Source: Nigrospora sphaerica
Taxonomy: Eukaryota > Ascomycota > Sordariomycetes > Amphisphaeriales > Apiosporaceae
Length of the DNA: 64,000 bases
Direction of reading: 5' to 3'
Assembly (NCBI GenBank): GCA_018287875.1
Contig: JAGVVL010000018.1
Span: 620,001 to 684,000 of the forward strand
A program made the position numbers and the translations under genes. Below are positions 52,086-63,275 of the stretch, in pieces; the stretch's first letter is position 1, and every line of letters starts with the position of its first letter. The notes under the pieces were generated by a model. The model was not told where the DNA came from. It saw only the letters and a list, made by a program, of their open reading frames with translations, and ran no database searches.

Positions 52086-55000
52086 CTACCGCACCGGCTT
52101 GGCCATGTGCTGCACGGCGTTCATCCACTTCTGCTCCTCGGTTCTGCGATGTCGTAAGTTAGCATTGTGGCGAAGCACGTAAAGGGGCCAGGGGGGTTCA
52201 AACGCACCGATCGAAGCGCAGCAGCTTGCCCAGTACGGGGACAAGCTGTGTCCGGACTTTCTCGTCGCGGACTTCGAGGAACTGGAGCAGGATCGTCTTG
52301 AGGTACATGGTGTCGACGGCGCCGCCACCACTGGTGCTGCCCGTGGCGCCCGACCGCGTGCTGTCCATACTGCTGCGACCGCCGCTGCTCGCAGGGGGCG
52401 CGTTCGTCAGCTTGCTCTGCACCGCCTTCAGTTCCTTGTTGGTCTTCTCGTAGCGTGCGCGAGCTTCATCAAGCAGACGGCGCAGGTCTCCCCGCTGGCG
52501 TTCGGCATCGCGGAGTTGCGTCTCCGAGGCGTCGAGGGCAGTGCGCAGGCCGGCGGCCGTGGCACGTATCTCATCGACCTCGCCCTTGGCACGCTCCTCG
52601 ACCTGCTCAAGCTCCTCGCGACGTCGGCGCCACTCCTTCTCGCGCGCCTCCAGGTCCTCCTTCTCGCTGCTCAGCGTCTTCACCTCACGCTCCAGCTCGC
52701 GCACCTTGGACCGCAGCTCCTCGCCTTCGCGCGCGCGGCGCCGCGCCAGCGTCGAGCTCTCGTCTTCGATGCGGTCGCGCTCCTCAACCGCCGCCTCCAT
52801 ACGTGCCCGCATCTCGCGCACCTTGGCGTCGGCCCGTTCGTCCACCTCGTTGATCATGCGTCGCATCGTCTCACCCTCGCGCGTGCGCTCCTGGAGGTGT
52901 TTCTGTACCTCGGCAAGCTCCTCTTCCAGCGCCTCGGCCGAGCTGCGCGCCTCCTTCAGCTGTACGCTAAGCTCCGCTGTCTGGTCACGCATCGAGCCCA
53001 GGAGGCCCTGCGCCGAATTGTATTGCGCAGTCTTGAGGTCGGCCTCCTCCCGCAGGCTGGTGTGTTCGTTCTTCAGCGTCTCAACCTCCTCCTCCAGTGC
53101 CTTGATCTTCGGGCGCACTGTTGCCAGCTCCGACTGCAAGGACTCCAGTTCCCGGGTGGCCTTCTCCGTCTTGGCCGCAAGCTCGATCTTCTCAGCTTCG
53201 GACCGCCTGAAATCTCGGCCGGCGGTGCGCTTCTCGTCCTCGAGTTTGGCGCGCGTCTTAGCTTCGACCGCCAGCCTGTCGTTCAAGTTGCGTATCTCGC
53301 CCTCCCGATCCGAGTTGACGCGCTGTAACCGCGCAACCTCGGTTTTGAGCTCCTTCTCCCGCTTTTCAAGGTTGCGAATTTCTGTCTGTTTGCCAGCCAG
53401 CTCTTTCTTGGTCGCCTCAAGTGCGAGGGAGTCCTGGCGGAGGGCCTTGAGCTCCGGCTGTGCCTTGGACAGCACCTCTTTGAGGTCCGTTACATCCTTG
53501 TATCTTGACTGGGCCAGCTGCTGTGCGGCACCGAGATCCGTTGTGAGCGTCTGCGACTTGGTCTTCAGCACCTCGTACTCGCTCTTCAAGGTATCGAACT
53601 CCTTCTGCAGCTGCGAGCTTGTGTCGGCCTGCGACGAATGCGACTGAATCTCCGTCTCCAGTTCGCTGATGCGTGACTTGAGCGAGGCCTTCTCCTGCTC
53701 AAGCTCCTTGATCTTTTGCTTGGCCTCCACGTGGTCCTGGCCGATGGTCAGCAGGTTCTCCTGCATGTTCTCGATCTCTTCGCGCAGATCTTCCTCGGTC
53801 TTTCGCTGCTTCGACAGCTTCTCCACCTGGGCGTCCTTCTGGGCGATCTCGTCTTTGAGTTTGGCAATCTCCTCACGCAGAGCTGAAGTATCGGGGCTTT
53901 CCATTGGTGATAGTGGCGGTGCTTCAGAAGTCTCCGAGGGCGTCGGTTCCGACGCAGCCGCCGCGTTAGCCGCAACTGTCGCCGCCGCACCGCCCTTCTT
54001 CTTCTTCTTGTTGTTCTTCTTCTTCCCGCCGCCCGTGGCTGTGGTAGGCGTTGTCGGCACTTCCAAGTTGTCCGTCGCCGGAGTCGTGGCTGCCGGCGTG
54101 GGCTTGGCCTCGGATGCCTCCTTCAGCCGCTTGTTCAGGTCTTCCACCTTGGCCTCGCTCTCGGCTTTGGACTTTTTCAAGGCGTCGATCTCCGATGTCA
54201 GGTTCGATATCCTCTCCTCGAGTAAAGGTTTGGCCTCGGTCGCCTTCTTGAGCTCTGTGCTCAGTTCAGTCTCCTTGTCGCTGGCTCGCTTGACCTCGGT
54301 CTCATGTTTCTTGGCAGCATCGGCGGCCGAGGACTTTTCTTTCTCAAGGCTGGCCTCGACGTCTCGTAGCTGGGCCTGAACCTGCTCCAGTTTCTCGGTG
54401 AGAATTTTGATCTCCGAGTCCCTCGCTTCCAGCTGCTTTTGCAATGAATCCTGCGAGACACCCTTCTCCCGCGTCTCACTAAGCTCCCGTGTGGTGCTTT
54501 CCAGCTGCTCGACGAGCCCCGAGCTGTGCTCCTTGGCCATGGCAAGCTCCTCCTTCAAGTTACCGACATCGGTCCTGAGCTTGGCGATTTCTTGCGTCTT
54601 GGAGGCAACCTCAGCCTGCAGTTGAGGGATCTCTTCATCATAAGAGAACATGTCTTCGCTGGCATCTTGCTTGCTTTCCTCGGTGGCCTTGGTGGCGGCT
54701 TGTTTGGGCGAATCTTCGTCGTCCTTCTTGTCGTCTTTTTTCTCTTGACCTGGCTCGTAGGGGGGCGGCGCAGACTGGGTCTGGGCTGCTGCTTTGAGGT
54801 TGGCGATTTCTTCCTTCAAGGCAGCCAGTTCCTTGTCAGCCTCGTCGGCTTTCTTTTTCATGGCATCCTTCTCGCCAGAAACGCGCTTGAACTCGTCCAT
54901 GACCATGTCGCTTTTGAGGCTGAGCTGATTGAGGTACTCGACCAGAGCGTTGGGGTCCTTGATGGTAGTAAGCGGCGTGTTCTCGCGCAGAGCCCGTTCG

Positions 55001-55732
55001 AAGGGCTCGACGGCGGTTGCTCGACCGTGAGCAATGCGGTAAGAGCGTAAAAGTTCTGGTACACGGCGTCGCGGGTCAGCGCAGTACTTGCGGTATGGGA
55101 TCTCCAAGCACGTCAGGGGTCACGGCAATTTCACGAACCGGGATACGTCTTTTCCAGCTTCTCCAGTTTGCGCAGCTTGACCTGGACGTCGGCGGGAAGC
55201 GCAGTAGTGGTGGCATCACCAGCAGGCCCCTTCTCGCCATTGGCCTGATCGTTCTTTTCGTCGGATTCCGCGGGGGTCTTTTCGGCCTTGGCATCGCCCT
55301 GCTGGGGAGTAGCGTCGGCGGCCTTTTCATCCTTCTCGCCGGGCTCCTCAGTGGCGGCGGCCTTGGCCTCGGCCTCCTCCTCGTCTAAGGCGAAGGCGGC
55401 CTCGAAGACGGCGGGATCGGGGTTCGGCAGGCCACTATCGGCGACATCCTGGGCGGGCTTCTTGACACGGCGCTGCTTGGGGTCCCTCGAGGCGCTGTTG
55501 GTGCGCGAGACGGAGCGAGGGCGCGGGCCTCCGGTGGACGAGGACGGCGAGCTCGTATTGCTCCGTTGTTCGGCGAGGGACTTCTGGCGGGCCTGCTCGG
55601 CGGCGATGGACTGGTCGATAGCCGTTTTGAATCGCTGAGGGGCCGGGCAGGTCAGTAGCCGACGGGCTGGACGGCGAGCGGAAGCGGGAAGGGGAGCGGA
55701 ATGCCGAGCAGAGAGGCACGTACCTGAAACAT
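52086..55732 (-). CDS. IMH1: Golgin IMH1-like coiled-coil protein with GRIP domain
   Basis: Four exons on the minus strand, 55732-55724 (9 nt, Met-Phe-Gln), 55634-55139, 55055-52208 and 52143-52086, give 1136 residues. The joined start MFQRFKTAIDQSIAAEQARQKS is the usual opening of fungal IMH1. Then come a Ser/Pro-rich segment and an acidic Ala-rich segment, and KTYPELLRSYRIAHGRATAVEPFE across the second intron. Residues about 220-1030 are almost all coiled coil, with a short break holding a lysine/asparagine-rich patch (GGKKKNNKKKKKGG). The GRIP domain near 1085-1118 reads YLKTILLQFLEVRDEKVRTQLVPVLGKLLRFD, with the conserved Tyr that contacts Arl1. The last exon adds TEEQKWMNAVQHM. It tethers vesicles at the trans-Golgi. 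It is convergent with GH125, 276 nt apart. Confidence 0.92.
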
Positions 55733-57656
55733 GGCGGGCTAGGTGGATGCAAATGCGGGTGCAGATGCAGTGGGTTGTACAGGTGCAGGTCTACGTGGAA
55801 GTAGGAGAGAAGGGAATTGGCGCAGTTGGCGCGCTGAGGGCGTCGTCAGCGATGGATTCGTTGCGTCGTGGCCATGCGCTTCGGAGGGGGTTCTTGTGCA
55901 AGGCTTGGCTGGCGATGGCGGAGGGCAGTGGATGACGGTGCAGCGAGACGTGCCGGAGAGCTCGGCGGAAAAGCAAAGGAGCGTGATGTAGATAACGATG
56001 CGACGTGTGCGGAAAGAAAGGGCCCTAGCGCATCTCACTAGTTGTGGCCTTCGTCGTCGTCGTCGTCGTCCCCGTTTCGTGTTTGAGGAATATGAATGGT
56101 CGCTCGCTATGCTGGGCCGGCCATAGATCTCAGGGTCCCGGAGCAGCAACGGTAGGTCTCTCTGTCCTTTTCGTCCCGCCGCTTGTGGTGGCTCCGAGAC
56201 GCCAAGCAACGCTGGGGTGGTGTTTGGTGTTGGAGCGTGGGTGCTATTTTTTGCTCGGGCGGGTCCTTCTACCTCTGTCCCGCCGCTACGAAGTACCTAA
56301 AATGTACCTACGTCTCCCATTACTACAGGGACACCAGTACTTCTGTGTACATGTGAGAGGTAAGTAAGTGGGAAATCAGCCTAGCAACGAGCACCACTTG
56401 CGAGCATTCATCCATTTGCTGACTTGCGGCAAACCGGGGGGCCCAGAGAAACCAACATGAGCCAACGTGCGTAAGGGTCCGAGAGGCGCTGCTGCCGCGG
56501 GAATGGCATCGTGTGGGCACATGTGTTCACTCTCTGGTCCTCGCTAGGGTACATAGCTAGCGATGTTGCGTCGGTATGTACGCATGTAGGTACATACTGC
56601 CCCGTTGTTGTACGTGTCTGGAACCAAGCCGTCCTAGCTGCACGTGTAGATGTAGGTGGTACATCCATCTTACTTGCCTCGTTCGACTGGGAACTGTCCT
56701 TTTAACATGCATGCATACCGGGCCATTGACTGGTGTGAAAGTCTAGATACGCCACGTTCGCGGAATGAAGGGTTCACTTATGAATAGGCCGTGATAGTGG
56801 ATTGATAGTGCTATAGTGCTACATTACACAGGACTATGTTACAATAGCAGCTTGAGCCTGAAATGAAATGGTCGACGGCTAGCGAGGGCACGTGCTCTCC
56901 CCAAGGGCCACCTTCAGGTTCCAGCTGCCTGTTCGGCAGGGCCCGCACAAGCCCAGTAACTCCAGCTGGGAATCCATTCATCCCATCTCAGGACCCCCAA
57001 GGATTGGATCGTCGAGCTTGATGAGGTCCGTCCCCGCCCGTGTGTAACTTGCAGTACGAGGCTGCTACTGATTGGACGCCCGTCGAGGGCAGGCAACCCA
57101 CGAGCTCCGGACCAGTTTGAGTAGAGCATCATCACCATCGTCACCTCCCGTCCCTTTCGTGGAGCTCTTGTCCTGCTGGCCCTTCCCGCTTGCCTTTTCC
57201 CTCCTCGTGCCCGCCCGCCAGCCCCAAACCCCCCATATGGCGTCACACTGATTTTCCCTCCCGCCGCTACGGTAACAATTCATACCGCATTCATCTATAC
57301 CTCTTGTTCCCTGCCAACACCAACTATTCGCTCTCTTGCCCCTTCTTCTTCTTCTTCTTCTCCCTCGTGCGCCTTCCATTTCCGCACCGTCGCTTCCCTA
57401 CCTCTGTATCACCGACCGTCCGCTTCGGTCCAAGCAGCTGCTGGGCAACTCTTGGGGCCGTATCCTTCGACGCACTCTCGACCCAACCGTTTTCCTTTGA
57501 TCGTCAACTACCTTCTCCTCCCGACGCTGCCGTCAAGTCCGCTTCTCCCGATCTTCTCTTCCTCCCGCCGCGCATCGCCGGCGAAGCATGCGCTAGGCGC
57601 TACCTGCCGCATCGCAGCTACCACAACGCCGACTCAACAACGTCCCCACGCGCATC
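55733..57656. other. Divergent intergenic region between IMH1 and lunapark genes
   Basis: It contains both promoters. The right end (about 57180-57650) is strongly CT-rich, including a TTC run at 57344-57361, and is the lunapark leader. A TCG run lies at about 56051-56069. Several copies of a GTAGGTACAT-like motif occur at 56280-56660, a common fungal intergenic word. No gene is seen. Confidence 0.45.
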
Positions 57657-58835
57657 ATGGTGAACCTTTGGCCATGGAGGGTGAGTCACAACCTGCTGCA
57701 TTACTCGCTACTCCCCGCCTGCTAACCTACCCCTCACCAGGGCGACGACTCCTCCACGGCATCTTTCGAAAAGACCCTCTCGACCCTGTCCAAGAAGATC
57801 GCCGAGACCCAACGACAGCTTGACAAGCTGCGCTCCAACTCCCGCCGCGCAAAGGTGCTGTGGATCTTGTACCTCGCCTTTGCCTACCTCGTCTACGCCA
57901 TCGTGCTCCTGCTGGTCGTGGGCTACAAGAACCTGGGCCCCTGGGAGTGGACGGGCATGGCCGGCGGCCCCGTCGTCATCTACCTCGTCCGCGCCCTGAC
58001 CAACGCCTACTTCAATTTCCGCATCGAGTCCCTCGAGTCGCGCCTCAAGGAGCAGCAGGACGACCGGTCCAAGACGATCCAGAAGCTCAAGGAAGCCACG
58101 CGCTACGACTCGACCCTTCAGCTGCTCGAGAAATACGGCGGCGAGAAGCACCGCCGAAGCCTGAGCCCCGACGATGCCGACCCCGACGCCCAGAAGAAAG
58201 GAGCGGCCCAAGGCCACCCGGCCGAACGACCGACGACCCCCCAGATCCGTACCACGCACGCCCCCCCGGCGACGGCCAACATCCAGGGCCCGCCCTCGCG
58301 CGCCGGCACCCCTCACAGCCAGCTCGGCCAGGCGCCTCCCTTTATGCCCCCGGCGCAGCCGCCCTCGCGGGGGCAGACGCCGCTCTCCTCCCACCCGGAC
58401 CATGTCTCGAACGCCGAGTTCGCGCCCAACGCCAGCGAGATGCCGCCCGCCTACCACCAGTACGACTACAACCGCGGCCCGCCCCAGTGGTACGACCGCG
58501 TCCTGGACCTCATGCTGGGAGAGGACGAGACGGCGCCCCGGAACCGCATCGTGCTCATCTGCCAGAGCTGCCGCCTCGTCAACGGCCAGGCCCCGCCCGG
58601 CACCCGCACCCTCGCCGACGTAGGCAAGTGGAAGTGCATGGGCTGCGGCGCCATGAACGGCGAGCTGGACGAGGGCAAGAAGATCGTGAACGAGGTCCTC
58701 GGCAAGCAGGGACGCGCCTCGCGGCGCGACGGCGGCGCCGGCGAGCGGGACGGCGAGAGCCACGGGTCCTTTGAGGAGGTCGATGATTTTGGGGACCACG
58801 GCAACTCGAGCACGAAGAAACGGGGCAACAAATGA
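57657..58835 (+). CDS. LNP1: Lunapark, ER-junction protein
   Basis: Two exons, 57657-57680 and 57741-58835, give 372 residues. The start MVNLWPWR joins GDDSSTASFEKTLSTLSKKIAETQRQLDKL, a coiled-coil N-terminus typical of lunapark. Two membrane helices follow (about 48-71, VLWILYLAFAYLVYAIVLLLVV, and about 80-100, GMAGGPVVIYLVRALTNAYF), then a second coiled coil (FRIESLESRLKEQQDDRSKTIQKL). A Pro-rich linker (about 145-245) leads to YDRVLDLMLGEDE and a C4 zinc finger (ICQSCRLVNGQ and KCMGCGAMNGE, about 278-315). The protein stabilises three-way junctions of the ER network. The long ORF on the opposite strand is a shadow. Confidence 0.92.
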
Positions 58836-61118
58836 GGGAACGCAGCAGTATTCAGACCTGCCTTGGTCCCGGCCATGTATATCGCCGTGACGACGTCATG
58901 TCGAAGAAAATTCAAGATTGGCCGAGCAGCCATTTTTGTGGGCTGCAGAGCACTACCCGTAGTTTCATTGAAAGTCCCGTACAAGGCTCCGCTCTGCTTG
59001 ACCGACTACGGGGGTTTTAGGCTGTCTTGAGAAGCCTTTTCGAAACGTCCCGCTGTTTTCTGTGCTGGGCCAGCGGCAAAGCTGGAGGTGCCGAAGGGGC
59101 TGGGCCCACGAATACACCGTACCCCTTGAGAGGTCGGAATTCAGGTACATGCTACACGCAAGTTGGAATGTGTAGTGAGAACGCGTCGTAAATGTGCTCT
59201 GAGAGGTGCCGTCTCAGCCACAGCATTTTGAAATCAAGGGGCAGGTCGCCAGTTGCACTCCCCTATACTCCCCTCAGGCTTTATATAAGCCCGGAGTTAA
59301 CAGCATCGCCCATGGCCGGACGATAGGATGCCGCCCTCACGGATACTTTGCAGGATTCCTTTTCTCCCTTTTTAAGCAGCCCGGATCTGTCCATCTGTGT
59401 TATATCAGGGTCAAAGTCCAGCTTCGCCGACCAACCGCCGTGTCCAGTCGCCCTCGGACTCGGGGGCTGACTCGTCGAAGGAGCAGACAGATATTGGGGT
59501 CCTGTCCACATTGCATTACGTCAGCCGGCGTGAATTCTGTCGATCCGATTTATTAGAATGCCGGATTACCATGGATGCTCGTTTAGGAGGCTGACCCCAA
59601 CCGCACAAAACGAGAGCAACCTCGACCGAGCCTCTCGCGCTCCATCTCGGTCACCACTCTGAGGTCCCCAAACAAAGACAGCCCTTACCGGTCCATGGAT
59701 GATCGCTCCGCTGGAGCGCATCATACCGAGTTGATGTGCTACTTTCCTGTATACTGACGCGCCCTGCCTCCCCCTGTGAACAACAACAGCCACGACAACG
59801 ACGAGCGGCAAGGCGGTATCCCTACGACTTTGCAGCAACACTCATGTACCTGGCAGCCAGGTTTCCGTGGCCCCTTTCCCCACGGAGCGAACGATGAACT
59901 CCAGCTCCGTGGTGAACCGGGAACTACATCATCTCCCCTGGTGCTGTGTGGAGCAGATCAAATTGTGGCACCTCCCATGGAATCCAGAGCTGACAAGGAA
60001 TCTGGTAATTTCGCCAACATGAGTTACACCGCGGGCGGACTCGGGAATACGACAGAGACGATAGCCAGTTTGGTTTTACTGTTACTTTTCGATCGCTATC
60101 GAGGATCTTTGAGGTTGCTGCTTTGATGGACCCCAGAATCACGTGTATATCACCCACCACGGCCTAAGGTATTCGATAAGCGTTGCGCCGACCTATCGTC
60201 TAAAGAAATGACGCTGCTCATCTCGGAGGGCGCAGCACGTTAGGAGTTGGGTTTTTGAAGATTTCGCCCCATGACATACCTCCTTTTGGTGCGTGGTGCT
60301 TTGCGGAATAATCGGCACCACGATATAATACGAAAGTGGAGAGCTAGCTGATCATGTCAGCTGACTAACGCTGTGGCCCGATAAATGGTGAACTGGACAA
60401 GCGTATGACGGAACGCTTATGCAGCACAACATGTCCATGACACCAGCTGCGAGTGGGAGGGCGAGACGCGAGTTGCAAACACGGGTTGCAAACCCAAGTT
60501 GCAGAAACAAACCCCAATGATTTTGTCTGCTTAAAATATGGCTCGCCGGCGTGACAAACAAGATCAGTGTTTCCACAAACCCGTACACCACAAAAAATGA
60601 GGGACGTCAGGTCAGAGGTAAGAGGTACCGAAGGAAACGTGCGTACCAGACGTGGCGGGCGACGCATTCACCACAAGAAGACAGAGATCCGTACTTGATG
60701 CTAGGCTTCTAAACTTTTCCGAACGGCTCGAAACCGCCGAAATCTCGACATACAGATGAACGGTTACGCGTGTCAGGCACCGTCTGGAGCCATCCTCGGC
60801 AACGCCGGCGAACGGGACTCTTTACAAGAAGCCCCGGCTCTGAGACAAAGCTCGTGATTGTATCATCCTACAGGTATAAGATATAAACTAGCGACTTTGC
60901 GAGGACCCGGCATAAATATAACAAAGCATCCTCGGCCTTTCGACGCCATCATGGGGCCGGTAATAATCTAGATGACAACGCTGACCTAGCAAGTCTTCCC
61001 CCGGCCACGGTGGTGTTTTCCAAAGGAAAAAGACACGTTTTAAGGGGCTCTTACTAACCGGCCACCGAGCAGCGCGGCGGCGGGCGTCGGCGCCAGGGAG
61101 AGCTGACACCCCGCCGAG
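58836..61118. other. Gene-free stretch
   Basis: It begins with the lunapark 3' region. The rest is lower in GC and shows short ORFs only. TTATATAAGC at 59280-59289 looks like a TATA box but no gene follows. A TTACTAACC branch-like site at 61051-61059 precedes the remnant at 61119. Confidence 0.4.
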
Positions 61119-61584
61119 CCCACGTGCCGGTGCTTCGACTCCAAGGACATGGGCGAGGCGCCTTCGACGCGGGCGGCGTGCAAGACGATGAGGATCGCCT
61201 TCTACGACGTCACGGACCCGGCCCGTGGGGCCGAGTGGCACGCTCCCGGGGTAGGAAAATCCGAGCAAAAAGGGAAGAGGAGAAGAAGAAGAAAGAGGCC
61301 CGCGGCCGTCGTGGTTTTGCCCACCTGCCTCCATCGGGGGGCCGCAAATGTCCCCGGTTCGCTAACAGACGCCGTTTCTCTTCGAATAGTTTTACAAGAA
61401 CTCCTTCACCGACGCCGTCTTCCTGTCGAGCATGGCGCGTTACTGCGGTGCGATGAATATGAAGGGCGCGACGTGCTGTTACACGGCCACGGCCAAGGGC
61501 GACGCGTCCGTCGGAGCTTGCGTGGTAACTAGACGCCGGGGGATAAACAGGAGGGTCTTCAACACGTCGTCACGGCCGGGATAG
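61119..61584 (+). pseudogene. Remnant of a cysteine-rich small secreted protein gene
   Basis: Two segments join in frame over an intron 61251-61389 (GTAGGA..GAATAG). Segment one reads PTCRCFDSKDMGEAPSTRAACKTMRIAFYDV and segment two FYKNSFTDAVFLSSMARYCGAMNMKGATCCYTATAKGDASVGACVV. Seven Cys with spacing like fungal secreted proteins are present. Upstream, the frame meets TGA at 61104-61106, and I found no signal-peptide exon, so the 5' part is missing or the start lies in an exon I could not identify. The C-terminal extension after ACVV to TAG at 61584 is basic and may not be original. The family is not recognised. Confidence 0.35.
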
Positions 61585-63275
61585 ACAACTGAAAGAAGGT
61601 GATAACGGGGATCTTGAACGGGAATACAGCTTCTTCTCTCCAAGAAACGATGGTATATCGCCGGTACGGGTGTTCCGCCTCGATGCTGGAATACACATGA
61701 GCTCTTCTGGGAAGTTTCCCTGGGCACGCATCGTCACCTATTCGCTCTCGACTTGCAGCGGCGCTGAGTAACAAAGCCGGCTAGACTTCGCTCGGCCACG
61801 CCCGTGGGGGGGTTCAAGGACCGCATGATGACGCAGTCGGGGCCGGCCTCGTCTCGGTCGAAACCCTCTGGTACCATTTCGGGGTTGCGCGGGCGAAAGT
61901 CTGAAACGGGCCAGCTTTAAATAACCGCCAGAGAATGACAGGGCGGAAACAGCCGTTCGGACGCATTGTCTCGGTGACGCCCAGAGCGTCGTCCCAGGCC
62001 CAAGGGGAGTTTAGGGGGAAACGAGTCAGTTCCCAGATATCCTTGCGCTATCGGCAACTGGACACGCATGAACCCCGGCGAGTGCCGCTGCGGGCGTGAA
62101 CTCTCTCTCCCTGTGCACATGCAGCAGCGCCCGTCACCCGTAACTTGCCGCAGCCGGTCGGTAGTCCGACTGCAGAGCAGGGGGCACGCGCGCCACGACC
62201 TCCCCTGTCGTCTTTCTCGTGCACTCTTGCTAATACGTCGGGCTAACCAAGAACAAAGGGACCTTCTTCGGGGACCCTATCAATACCTACCCCCCGGACG
62301 GAAAGCGAGCAGTGTCATACATGAGCCCGTCTAGGTCTCCCATCGGGACGTGGCCCCTCAGATCGGGGCCCCTTTTTGGCCACCGGCCCTTATGCCCCAG
62401 GTCCTGGAGATGCGGGGAAGACCCCTGGCGGATCCGACCGAGTGGGACCGAGACGGCCTAGATCGACGACCCAGATGGCTCGGAGAAGGAAGGGCGCAGA
62501 CGGAAATCGAAAGGGACACAGCTGGGAAACCGCCAAAGAACACATCCACCGTTCGGGGAGGGCCCAAAGTATGTCTGGCATGCTCAGAAAAAGCGAGGGA
62601 GGAAGGGGAAAACATGCGGCGAACTAGGGAGCGGTGTGGGCACGTTCTGCCTGTCTGTCAGTGGTGCATGCTTAGATGCATACACGCAGACAGGCGGTCG
62701 ATCGTAAAAAAACCCCGCGGCATGCCCGGAGAGCACGATTGGCGGTGCAGGTGGCGCCCGCCAGGCCCTGTCGTACTCGGTAGGTAATAAGCGGTCCCAC
62801 CCCTGTGCCCCCAGAGGGTCGAACCCGGAGGATGCTGATCTTGTATGTAGACGTAAGGCACCAGCACAACGGCACAGGGTGGGGAGTGGTGGCTCCTTGG
62901 GGCCAAGAAGAAGGACGGACGAGCGAGCGAGCGTGAGTGAATGGAGAAAGGGGGAGAGAAGAGGAGGTGAAGCCCGTGCATTGGGCGGCGTGTCGCCGTC
63001 AGGGAACAGGGGAGGGAAGAACTTCGTGCGCGGGCGTCCCAGGGTTGCATTACGCCTCGTCTGATCGATCGACTTTCGGTAGCGTCGGCAGCGTTTTCGC
63101 CATACGCTCTCTGTCTCGTCTGGTTATTAAACCGAAGTGTGCCCCCCTCCATTACGCGGAGCGATCACAGGTAGCCGATGGGTGGGCTATTCGTAACTTT
63201 CACATTTAACCTCCTCAACACCACCAACGAAAGCACGACGGCCACATTACCACTGACCTGACTCTGGACACCCAA
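61585..63275. other. Intergenic stretch before the alpha/beta hydrolase
   Basis: No gene is recognised. It is GC-rich from about 62340 onward, and the final 150 nt before 63276 are the hydrolase leader (CTCCTCAACACCACCAACG). Confidence 0.4.

Noticed and set aside
52541..53647. 368-residue plus-strand Ser/Arg-rich ORF
   Set aside because: It is the complement of the golgin coiled coil; the Ser-rich composition is the reverse of Glu/Leu codons.
57708..58799. 363-residue minus-strand ORF
   Set aside because: It is a shadow of the lunapark gene.
62815..62835. GGTCGAACCC-like sequence resembling a tRNA B box
   Set aside because: No matching A box, acceptor stem or anticodon arm could be folded around it; no tRNA gene was found elsewhere by eye.
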